Assembly: GCA_027596195.1 (NCBI GenBank)
Contig: JADGJG010000617.1
Span: 1 to 15,465 of the forward strand
Direction: 5' to 3'
DNA length: 15,465 nt
Source: Podochytrium sp. JEL0797
Lineage: Eukaryota; Chytridiomycota; Chytridiomycetes; Chytridiales; Chytriomycetaceae
Part shown: positions 1-7,136 of the stretch, piece after piece
Position numbering within the stretch: position 1 is the first letter of the stretch
How the letters are laid out: the number at the start of each line of letters is the position of its first letter
Notes under the pieces: model-generated
Database searches by the model: none
What the model was told of the DNA's origin: nothing
Seen by the model: only the letters and a program-made list of their open reading frames with translations
Position numbers and translations under genes: made by a program

Positions 1-2
1 CG

Positions 3-281
3 TCGAGAGCAGCTCAGCACGCGCTCCAGTGGCACATTGTCTGCCATTCGAATCAATCGTTCATGCATGAAATGTACAGAAGTGGAAGCATGCGCGTCGG
101 AACCCGCGTTTGTGTGGAGGGCGCGTTGTTGTATTCTGTGAATTCGGAGACTGGCACCAAGACCCCTTTTATTGCTGCAGGTTGGTGTCATCAAGACCTG
201 ACCAACTCTCACACTCTCATTCTTACAGACATCATCAACATCGTGGCAGTGCCAGAGGACCTTTTGGAGTCTGGTTTGTGA
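3..281 (+). CDS. Mitochondrial single-stranded-DNA-binding protein, 3' part
   Basis: The gene is 5' partial: the frame is open from base 3 and no start is visible. Exons are 3-180 and 229-281, with an intron at 181-228 (48 bp, gttggt...ttacag). The 76 visible residues read like the second half of an SSB OB fold: a WHIV strand (as in WHRV of bacterial and mitochondrial SSBs), then a basic stretch leading to VGTRVCVEGALLYS (the family's 'G..V.VEG.L' strand), and FIAADIINIVAV, which matches the family's 'ADxIxxL' last strand. That last motif appears only after splicing, which supports the intron. The product ends in LLESGL without a bacterial acidic tail, as is usual for mitochondrial forms. The known role is coating single-stranded mtDNA during replication. 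The intron is a multiple of three without a stop, so retention would add 16 residues in frame. The family is fairly certain; mitochondrial location is inferred. Confidence 0.78.
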   Translation, partial: SRAAQHALQWHIVCHSNQSFMHEMYRSGSMRVGTRVCVEGALLYSVNSETGTKTPFIAAGWCHQDLTNSHTLILTDIINIVAVPEDLLESGL

Positions 282-438
282 GTGGGTGGTGACACGACAA
301 AATCAAATACATCAATTGTCTTTTTTTTAACGCGCTAGTCCGTTCATTAGCCAGTGCAAAGAAGGAGAGGGGCCATGAGTGACTCTCCGATTTCCGGAGA
401 TCACTTGCGAGACCCGCGCAAAAAAAAACACGCAAAAC

Positions 439-1371
439 ATGAAGATCCTCGTCCCCATCAAGAGAGTTGTCGATTACGGTAAGCCAATTCACCCTGGACG
501 ACTGGTCCCTGGCAGATGGCGACAGCGAGCGTGATATTAATAATGGCACATGGGCCACAGCCGTCAAGATCCGCGTGGTCAACGGCAAGGTGGACACGGG
601 CAGCGTGAAGCACTCGATGAACCCGTTCGACGAGATTGCGATTGAGCAGGCGATCCGGCTCAAGGAGGCCAAGAAGGCGTCCGAGGTTATTGCCGTGTCG
701 GTCGGCGCCGCAAAGGCTTCCGAGGTGCTGCGAACTGCCCTCGCGATGGGCGCTGACAAGGCCGTGCACATCGAGGTTTCCGATGGCGAAACGCTGCCGC
801 TGCAGGTAGATACCTAGCTTCATTTGAACACGGCGTTTGCTCACACCATCAAAGGTCGCAAAATACCTGCGCGCGCTCGTCGACAAGGAGAAACCAGACC
901 TCGTCATCCTCGGGAAGCAGGCCATCGATGACGATGCGAACCAGACCGGGCAGATGTTGGCCGGGTTGCTCAATTGGCCTCAGGCCACGTTCGCGTCGAA
1001 GGTCGATGTTGCCGACAAGAAGATCACCGTCGTGAGAGAGATTGATGGCGGCTTGGAGACGGTTGAGTGCACCCTTCCCGCCGTGGTCACCGCCGACTTG
1101 AGGTGGGACAAGAGTTTCATTCGTGGCGTTGGCGAATTACTCACCCCGCTCCTACAGACTTAACGAGCCCAGATACGCAACGCTTCCCAACATCATGAAA
1201 GCAAAGAAGAAGCCGCTTCAAAAGCTCACCCCCAAAGATTTGGGTGTTGATTTCGTTGGCAAGCTCCAGACTCTTAGCGTTGCGGAACCAGCCAAGCGCG
1301 CTGGCGGTGTCAAGGTTGAATCTGTGGACGATTTGCTCTCCAAGCTGAGAGAGAAGGGCATCATTTCTTGA
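439..1371 (+). CDS. ETFB: Electron transfer flavoprotein beta subunit
   Basis: Exons are 439-478, 561-805, 855-1102 and 1158-1371, separated by introns of 82, 49 and 55 bp; the joined product is 248 residues (family about 250-255). The protein begins [19 protein letters not shown], the classic ETF-beta N-terminus. The nucleotide-binding segment [15 protein letters not shown] lies near residues 114-128. The ETF-beta signature [11 protein letters not shown]...LPAVVTA lies near residues 156-175. The recognition-loop segment [18 protein letters not shown] follows at about 179-196 and spans the exon 3/4 junction, which confirms that splice. With the alpha subunit it forms a soluble matrix flavoprotein that passes electrons from acyl-CoA and other dehydrogenases to ETF-ubiquinone oxidoreductase; the beta subunit binds AMP. 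It lies 157 bp downstream of the SSB gene on the same strand. All known family landmarks are present. Confidence 0.96.
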
Positions 1372-1378
1372 TTGCACG

Positions 1379-1384
1379 AATAAA
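1379..1384 (+). terminator. Poly(A) signal AATAAA of the ETF-beta gene
   Basis: AATAAA begins 8 bp after the ETF-beta stop codon, followed by T-rich sequence. The very short 3' UTR fits the compact spacing elsewhere in the window. Assignment is by sequence and position only. Confidence 0.6.
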
Positions 1385-1598
1385 ACACGCTTTTTGCAGG
1401 GTGGAGAAATTTCGCTCACAGAGATTATGATTACACGCGATTATTTCCATCAAACACTTCTCATTCAATCGCGCGCATGTCAAGATTAATTTCTCTTTTC
1501 TCGTTCTTGACTGTGAAAGAATTTTTCCGCACCCGGCTGTTCCGTTGCTTGGTTCGCAACAACCCCGACGACCCGAGATTTCTTTTCCAAACTCGACG

Positions 1599-2956
1599 AT
1601 GGCCATCAGCTCCACCCCGATCGATCCCAACGCCCCTTTGGCCAAGAAGCCAATTAGCTTCCAGAACCTCGCCATTGGCGCTGCCCTGAACATGTTTGAG
1701 GTCACGACACTGGGCCAGCCTTTCGAGGTTATCAAGACCCAAATGGCGTCGAACCGTGGCCTCACGATCGCTGGATCCTTGAAAACCGTCTGGTCCCGTG
1801 GTGGAGTTTTTGGTTTCTACCAGGGCCTGATTCCGTGGGGTAAGTCGTCTCGTTGATTGGTGATGGCGTATGTGCTGACTCCACAACAAAATCAAGCGTG
1901 GATCGAGGCGGCCACGAAGGGTGCTGTTTTGATGTTCACCGTCTCTGAGCTCGAATACCACTTCCGAGTGATGGGTGCCTCTCCCGGTACCGCTGGAATT
2001 TTGGGCGGCATGGGTGGTGGTATTGTTCAGGCGTACACGACGATGGGATTCTGCACGTTCATGAAGGTGATTCATCATTAATTGTGCACCTTTGGGAGGT
2101 TTCCGATCGTGATCGATGCTTTGCTCCTACTTTTCGCACACGCGGCACCGATTTCATCCCCAAAGACGATCATTCGATTGATACACAGGAGCACTTTGAA
2201 CAGCAGTATTTCGCTTCTTGGAAGAAGTCGGGGAGGGGTGCTGCTTGTAACGGGGCGTCGATAAGAAAGATACCGGATAATCCCTCACGCGATTCATCCC
2301 CTCAACTGAACCCAATTTCGCATTCGCAAACAGACCGTCGAAGTCACCCGTCACAAGGGCGGATCAGGCCCCCAAAAATCCACCATCCAAGTCGCCACCG
2401 AAATCTTCAAACGCGAGGGAATCGCCGGAATCAACAAGGGAGTCAACGCCGTCGCTGTGCGCCAATGCACTAACTGGGGTTCCCGTTTCGGATTTTCGCG
2501 TATCGCCGAGGACTTAATCAGGGGTAAAGACTCGAGCCGCAAGTTGTCGGATTTGGAGAAGGTTGCGGCGAGTAGTTTGGGAGGAGCGTTGAGTACGTGG
2601 AATCAACCTATTGAGGTCATTCGCGTTGAGATGCAGAGTCAGTTGAAGATGGCCGGAAGACCTGAGAAGATGACGATTATGACTGCGGTATATACGACTT
2701 TCTCGCCGTTTGCCGAACCTGGCATTTGTTTGCTCATACGACTTTTGACAGGGCAAATGGATTTACCAGCAAAACGGATTCCTTGGTTTCTACCGCGGGG
2801 TTACTCCTCGTATTTGTTTGGGAATTTGGCAGACTGTTTGTATGGTGGCGTTTGGCGATAAGGTTAGGATTCTTTCTCCCTCCTTCCTCTCAGTGATTCT
2901 AAAATTCCTACTCTTGCATCATTGTACAGGTCAAAGCCCACTTTGAAAAGAAGTAG
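1599..2956 (+). CDS. YHM2: Yhm2-like mitochondrial citrate/oxoglutarate carrier, paralog A
   Basis: Five exons: 1599-1839, 1897-2066, 2334-2687, 2752-2862 and 2930-2956 (product 300 residues). Introns are 57, 267, 64 and 67 bp. The ATG at 1599 is preferred over an upstream in-frame ATG at 1545 because paralog B starts at the matching place. The protein has the three-repeat mitochondrial carrier layout: repeat 1 signature GQPFEVIK (Pro41, Glu43, Lys46), repeat 3 signature [10 protein letters not shown] (Pro229, Glu231, Arg234). It follows fungal Yhm2 closely in blocks such as [45 protein letters not shown] and TNWGSRFG. Yeast Yhm2 exchanges citrate for oxoglutarate across the inner membrane and was first described as an mtDNA-associated protein. 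Repeat 2 lacks a clear PxD/ExxK/R signature, as in Yhm2. Intron 2 is four to five times longer than the rest. Confidence 0.93.
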
Positions 2957-3178
2957 AGGAGATGTCGGGACCTTTGCTGGCTGATCGTTCATGAGATTGG
3001 AACATTATAAAATAGTTTACGCGTGAATCTAAGTAGGATGAAGTGTGTGATTTGGAAAAAGGGGGATAACACGTCGGGGAAAAACGGAGAAACCGCGGAA
3101 GAAAGCCGAACCCCGGATTTTTCCGACACCTCTTTCAATCGAGTCGGTCCAAATTCGTTTTGAAATTTAATCTCGGAA

Positions 3179-4334
3179 ATGGCACCATCCTTCGAACCCT
3201 CGGACCCGAACGCCCCGTTGGCCAAGAAACCCATCAGCTTCCAGAACCTCGCCATCGGAGGTGCTCTCAACATGTTTGAGATCACGACTCTGGGCCAGCC
3301 TTTCGAAGTGATCAAGACTCAGATGGCTGCAAACCGAGGACAGTCCATGGCTGCTTCAATCGCAACCGTGTGGTCTCGCGGTGGGGTATTTGGTTTCTAC
3401 CAGGGTCTCATTCCATGGGGTGAGTGTTTATTCGATGCCTTGCTTCGAAACGAATGCGTCTAATCTTATCTTATGGTTGATCAGGTTGGATCGAAGCTTC
3501 CACGAAGGGCGCCGTGTTGATGTTCACCGTTTCTGAATTGGAGTACCAGTTCCGAGTTCTTGGAGCTTCTTCCGCAGCGGCTGGAATTTTGGGCGGCATG
3601 GGAGGAGGAATCGCTCAAGCGTACACGACGATGGGTTTCTGCACATTCATGAAGGTACCGCCTTAATTCAAATTTGGTTATTCCTTTGAGATATTAAGGC
3701 TTCGTGATCACAGACTGTCGAAATCACGCGTCACAAGGGTGGAGCGGGACTTCAAAAATCCACCATCCAAGTTGCGAAAGAAATCTTCCAGCGCGAGGGA
3801 ATCGCCGGAATCAACAAAGGAGTCAACGCCGTCGCAATGCGCCAATGCACCAACTGGGGTTCCCGTTTCGGATTGTCGCGTATCGCCGAGGATTTGATCA
3901 GAGGCAAGGACAAGTCACGCAAGTTGTCGGATTTGGAAAAAATTGCGGCGAGCAGTTTGGGGGGAGCGTTGAGCACGTGGAATCAGCCGATTGAAGTGAT
4001 TCGGATTGAGATGCAGAGTCAGTTGAAGACTGCGGGCCGGCCCGAGAAGATGACGATTGGGACTGCGGTAATTGTTTTTGTTTTTGTTTTGATTTTGATA
4101 GGGAGTCTCGCTGATTTTGCTTTTTCAAATTCAGGCCAAGTGGATTTACCAGCAGAACGGAGTTCTCGGATTCTACCGCGGAGTGACTCCTCGTATTGGA
4201 CTTTCCGTGTGGTTGACGGTGTGCATGGTCGCGTTTGGAGACAAGGTAACGATTAGGCACAGTTTTTTTTGGATTACTGTACCCTCTGACGTTTTTGCAA
4301 ATAGCTTAAGGCCAAGTTCGATAAGAAGAACTAA
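3179..4334 (+). CDS. YHM2: Yhm2-like mitochondrial citrate/oxoglutarate carrier, paralog B
   Basis: Five exons: 3179-3419, 3485-3654, 3714-4067, 4135-4245 and 4305-4334 (product 301 residues). Introns are 65, 59, 67 and 59 bp. Coding exons 1 to 4 have exactly the same lengths and phases as in paralog A (241, 170, 354 and 111 nt), and the proteins are highly similar throughout, so this is a tandem duplicate starting 222 bp after paralog A. The introns differ in sequence and length, which points to an older duplication. The last exon could begin at 4305 (after atag) or 4311 (after taag), both in frame. The first is preferred because LKAKFDKKN then aligns with VKAHFEKK of paralog A. The carrier signature residues Pro41, Glu43 and Lys46, and the repeat 3 motif [10 protein letters not shown], are kept. 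Function is expected to match paralog A. Confidence 0.93.
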
Positions 4335-4785
4335 TTGATGAGCGTTCAATAAAAACTGCTCTGTTACTTTCCCAAAATGATAACACTGAACGCGAGACCG
4401 TGCGAAGCACTGCCTTTGTGCCGTCTTTCTCATTCACATCAGCTGCTGATAAATCCATCCATGGTTTCGAGATCCGGAAATTGCCAAGACTATTCTTAAA
4501 ATTCGTCTTCTCTTTGAGTCCAGGAGATGGCAATATTCCCGGGAAATAGGCTGTTGGGGATTCTTCCTGTCCTTCATCAAGACAAAATGGACACTCCTGC
4601 GTTGAATAAGACGAGTTTGTATGAGGGGCTGTTCATATTCCAAATATTTCTTTATCGTGGAAATCGGGAAAGAATGATTCACAGGAATTGAGAAAATCTG
4701 TCTGCGCACATGAGTTATTAATATCACTACAAATCACTAAAAACAGGGCTTCATACAGAAAAAATGACGTTCGATTGGGAACCTG
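4306..4785 (-). other. Possible spliced gene or gene relic, minus strand, unknown product
   Basis: One minus-strand frame is open from an acceptor-like attagcag (exon from 4782) down to a TAA at 4308-4306, interrupted only by a TGA at 4635-4633. A 54-bp GT-AG interval (4682-4629, gtgaat...aacag) contains that TGA and removing it keeps the frame, so the stop may be intronic. The peptide includes YEALFLVICSD, then ECPFCLDEGQEES with a CxxC pair, then ISKPWMDLSAADVNEKDG. I do not recognise the family. The 3' end runs antisense over the last exon and part of the last intron of carrier paralog B, and no upstream exon could be joined in frame, which weakens the case. The adjoining stretch 4786-5092 has competing open frames on both strands (for example plus 4789-5217, and minus from an ATG at 5050 with a gtaagt donor near 4930). 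None could be assigned. Confidence 0.28.
4348..4353 (+). terminator. Poly(A) signal AATAAA of carrier paralog B
   Basis: AATAAA lies 13 bp after the stop of carrier paralog B and is followed by T-rich sequence. Position and sequence support the call. Confidence 0.6.
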
Positions 4786-5092
4786 CTAATGAATCCTATC
4801 ACAGACACTTGGTCTGCACCCGGCGTAGCAGTCTGCGCCAACGATGGGCGTGTGGGGCGTGTGGCCTCCCTGGCTGTTGTGTCCCAATTGTCTCGCCAGT
4901 ATTTCTATATCTCGATCGCAGCAACTTACTATGAGACATCTGAGTTGGATGCGCATGCTCGGGCAGCTCTTTCTGAATGGAGGATATTCTCTGAAGTGCT
5001 GTGGCTGTCTGGTGGCGAAGCGTGGAAATTCGGGATGCCGCCACGCCCATTTTGCGATTTCCTTTGCATTGAGTCAATCAAATGTCATGTCA

Positions 5093-5098
5093 TTTATT
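5093..5098 (-). terminator. Poly(A) signal for the OB-fold-like gene
   Basis: TTTATT on the plus strand reads AATAAA on the minus strand, about 70 bp beyond the stop codon of the gene ending at 5166. This supports the proposed two-exon structure. Confidence 0.5.
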
Positions 5099-5165
5099 GG
5101 TTGAAAGTGAGAAAGTGTAGATGGATGCAGCAAATAATACAGCTAAAAGCGTTGGGAAGGGGTCT

Positions 5166-5589
5166 TCACGGCTTATCGGAGACCTCTACCTTGTCTACAA
5201 GATGGTCTCAAATTTAAGGGCAGAAGCTGAAGACGCAACATACCTGCGATAATGACAGCCTTCTGGAATTCCGTCAAGTCAGCTGTCTTGCCACGAACAG
5301 TGACTTCGGCTCCAGAGCGAAGGGTGCCGTCCAAATAACTCTCCTCGTTCATGAACTGGAAATGACGGACTTTTTGATACTGCACTCCTCCCTTTGCCTC
5401 CGTTTTGAGAAGGAACCCCCAATCTCCAACGATTCTCTTATCGCCGGTCACGCCAGCGGGCACAAAGGTCGGCGAGCGGTGGATGCGGCCGGATATGAGT
5501 GCCGCTCCCGGTTTGACGGGCACTGGCACCTTCGGCAGCGATTTCACGACGATGTCGCGGGGAAGAGCATGGACGGTGCGAGTTGCCAT
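5166..5589 (-). CDS. Small OB-fold-like protein of unknown function
   Basis: Two exons on the minus strand, 5589-5244 and 5194-5166, joined across a 49-bp intron (gtatgt...tgtag), give 124 residues. The ATG at 5589 begins MATRTVHALPRDIVVK; an in-frame ATG at 5640 would add 17 residues and is considered less likely. The middle part (GDWGFLLKTE, QYQKVRHFQFMNEESYLDG) and the end (GAEVTVRGKTADLTEFQKAVIIADKVEVSD) look like beta-rich OB-fold strands; the closing 'V.V.G....ka.iiAD.ve' pattern resembles single-strand-binding folds. The final nine residues DKVEVSDKP arise only after splicing, and the join completes that last strand. I could not name a family. A role in nucleic-acid binding is a guess from fold-like pattern only. 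The gene is divergent from the next one, with about 310 bp between their start codons. Confidence 0.65.
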
Positions 5590-5900
5590 TTTGGAGAGAT
5601 TTTGGAGATGGAGGCACACAAGCCCATCCACACGGCCCATCCGCGCACACTCATTGGAAAGAAAACTTTTTTCCCTTCGTTTTGATGCGAGTTTATCCGC
5701 ATAGGTGGATGATTTGCTCTATTGTGGCACCTTGTTTGGGTTGAAAGTGAAATAAACCACGATTTCTTCTACTTTAAACTGAGCTGTGAGAGAGTTTTTT
5801 AAAGGAAGACTGAATATTAACCAACATTGTTTCTTGTGGACTGAAGGAATGAGGTGGTCGCGCGTGTGGCGCAAGAAAACGAGAAAAAATCCAGAAAATA
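5590..5900. promoter_or_regulatory. Shared 5' region between two divergent genes
   Basis: These 311 bases separate the start codons of the minus-strand OB-fold-like gene and the plus-strand gene at 5901. They must hold both promoters and 5' UTRs. I see A/T-rich tracts (for example around 5745-5815) but no convincing TATA box or known binding site. No coding frame here is better than its overlaps. Confidence 0.4.
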
Positions 5901-6387
5901 ATGGTCGCTATGACACTCCGCAGCAAGCTCCAGGAAACGTCGGTGGTTTCCACAAGGCCGTTCTCGACACGAAACAACCTGGCTCTACGTGGACCGTCTC
6001 ACGAGATTCTCCGAGGTCCGTATTCCACGTGCGGGTCCTGATGCTTGGACAACACGCCCAACGACCCTTTTCCTCTCTCGCGCGGACCACAAATTCCGCA
6101 GCGTTGTAAGAGTTGACGACACTGTAGTGAACGTGTCGACAAGCGATACTCTTGATTGGAATGCGGACCAGTGTCGTTGTCATCTCGTGAATGGTCAGTT
6201 GGTGTTGGAAACCGGACGAGTTGCGATTGAATGCTCCTGCGCCGACAAGAACCTCTGGGGCATGAACGAAGACGATGGACTTGGGTTGCACACGGGAATT
6301 GGGGACGGTATTTATCCAATTTTCATGGTGGAGGACTCGGAGGGAGCGATGTCGTGCATTGAGATTGTTGCCTATGGGTCGGGATGA
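5901..6387 (+). CDS. Small protein of unknown function with a GDGxYPxF C-terminal motif
   Basis: Proposed exons are 5901-6028 and 6102-6387 (137 residues), joined across a 73-bp intron with a good polypyrimidine tract and ccgcag acceptor. The donor gtgcgg at 6029 is weak; gtcctg at 6035 is an in-phase alternative adding two residues. Splicing links an ATG whose first residues (MVAMTLRSKLQET then STRPFSTRN) are basic and serine-rich, like a mitochondrial presequence, to the downstream frame VVRVDDTVVNVSTSDTLDWN. The C-terminus has IGDGIYPIFMVEDSEGAMSCIEI. This resembles the 'GDGxYPVF..D..G' ending of DUF4241-type and related bacterial proteins; the resemblance is from memory and weak. If the intron is not real, the same downstream frame runs open back to 5914 without an ATG. 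Function is unknown. Confidence 0.55.
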
Positions 6388-6767
6388 TAAGCGCGCTGTT
6401 TGATATGTCGAATGTCGACAGAAAATTAAGTTCTTGTTTTTTGCTGTTTCTGTTTTTTCTGTTTCCTTTCTCATTCCTTTCTCGCGTTATTTTTGCTTTG
6501 AATTATCATGTGGCGACTTTCTTTTGACATTCTTTCAAGCCAATTAATATCTCTGCGCAAAAAGAGCTGAAAACGAAAAATTTCCGACCCCCTCCCAAGC
6601 TCCCCTTCAACACACATGTAACCAAGGTGGAGTCGCACCCCTCAATCACGATTGCGAATGAGCCACGACAAAGAGCGACTTAGTTAGTAGAAAAGTAAAC
6701 GTCGTTGATTCAGATAAAGTTGATCGCGTGCTAAAAATCCGATCCTAGGCACTCACTCACTCGGTGC
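6388..6767. other. Intergenic stretch, no gene seen
   Basis: About 380 bases between the gene ending at 6387 and the tRNA terminator. It begins with an A/T-rich segment with T runs (about 6420-6500), a plausible 3' UTR and poly(A) region although no exact AATAAA was found. A pyrimidine-rich segment lies near 6588-6605. No open frame, repeat or RNA structure stood out. Confidence 0.5.
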
Positions 6768-6771
6768 AAAA
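6768..6771 (-). terminator. RNA polymerase III terminator of the tRNA gene
   Basis: AAAA on the plus strand is TTTT on the minus strand, starting three bases after the tRNA 3' end. A short T run at this distance is the usual Pol III stop signal. Confidence 0.6.
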
Positions 6772-6773
6772 TG

Positions 6774-6846
6774 CGAGCCGGCCAGGGGTCGAACCTGGAA
6801 TCTCTTGATTCGTAGTCAAGCGCGGTAACCATTTTGCCACAGGCCC
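6774..6846 (-). tRNA. tRNA-Arg (anticodon ACG)
   Basis: The minus strand folds into a 73-nt cloverleaf with discriminator G and no intron. The anticodon stem CTTGA/TCAAG is perfect and encloses CTACGAA, giving anticodon ACG (arginine, CGN codons). The T arm CCAGG-TTCGACC-CCTGG is perfect. The A box TGGCAAAATGG and the B box GGTTCGACCCC match consensus, so Pol III transcription looks possible. Weak points: the acceptor stem has one U-C mismatch (6:67) and a G-U pair (2:71), and the D stem has two mismatches (12:23 and 13:22). These could mean editing, sequencing error or mild degeneration, but the intact promoter boxes and terminator favour a working gene. Confidence 0.87.
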
Positions 6847-7136
6847 ATGTTGTTGATATGAAAGAAAAAAAAAGATTAGATTACAAATGTAAACTCGAAG
6901 CGACTTATGGATTAGATGAAAAGGAGAAAGTTCGAAGATGCATATAAGACTACCGACTCTGATTTCTGATTTCTTCTGATAGGGGGTTACGTATTTTGTT
7001 TTCTGAAAACTGGAAACCTTTCTCCACGCGCAACCAAATCCGCCACTTTGCTGCCTCGACGAACGAGACACAGAAAAGAGAGAGCCACCTCCCCTCCACA
7101 CGCCATCCCCCATCCCCCACTCCCTCCTCTTCACAC

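Noticed and set aside
235..973. Overlapping minus-strand frames of 178 and 171 codons at 235-971
   Set aside because: Antisense to the SSB and ETF-beta exons, which are clearly coding on the plus strand.
5908..6474. Minus-strand frame of 188 codons
   Set aside because: Antisense to the plus-strand gene at 5901-6387; composition is not protein-like and the plus strand gives a better spliced product.
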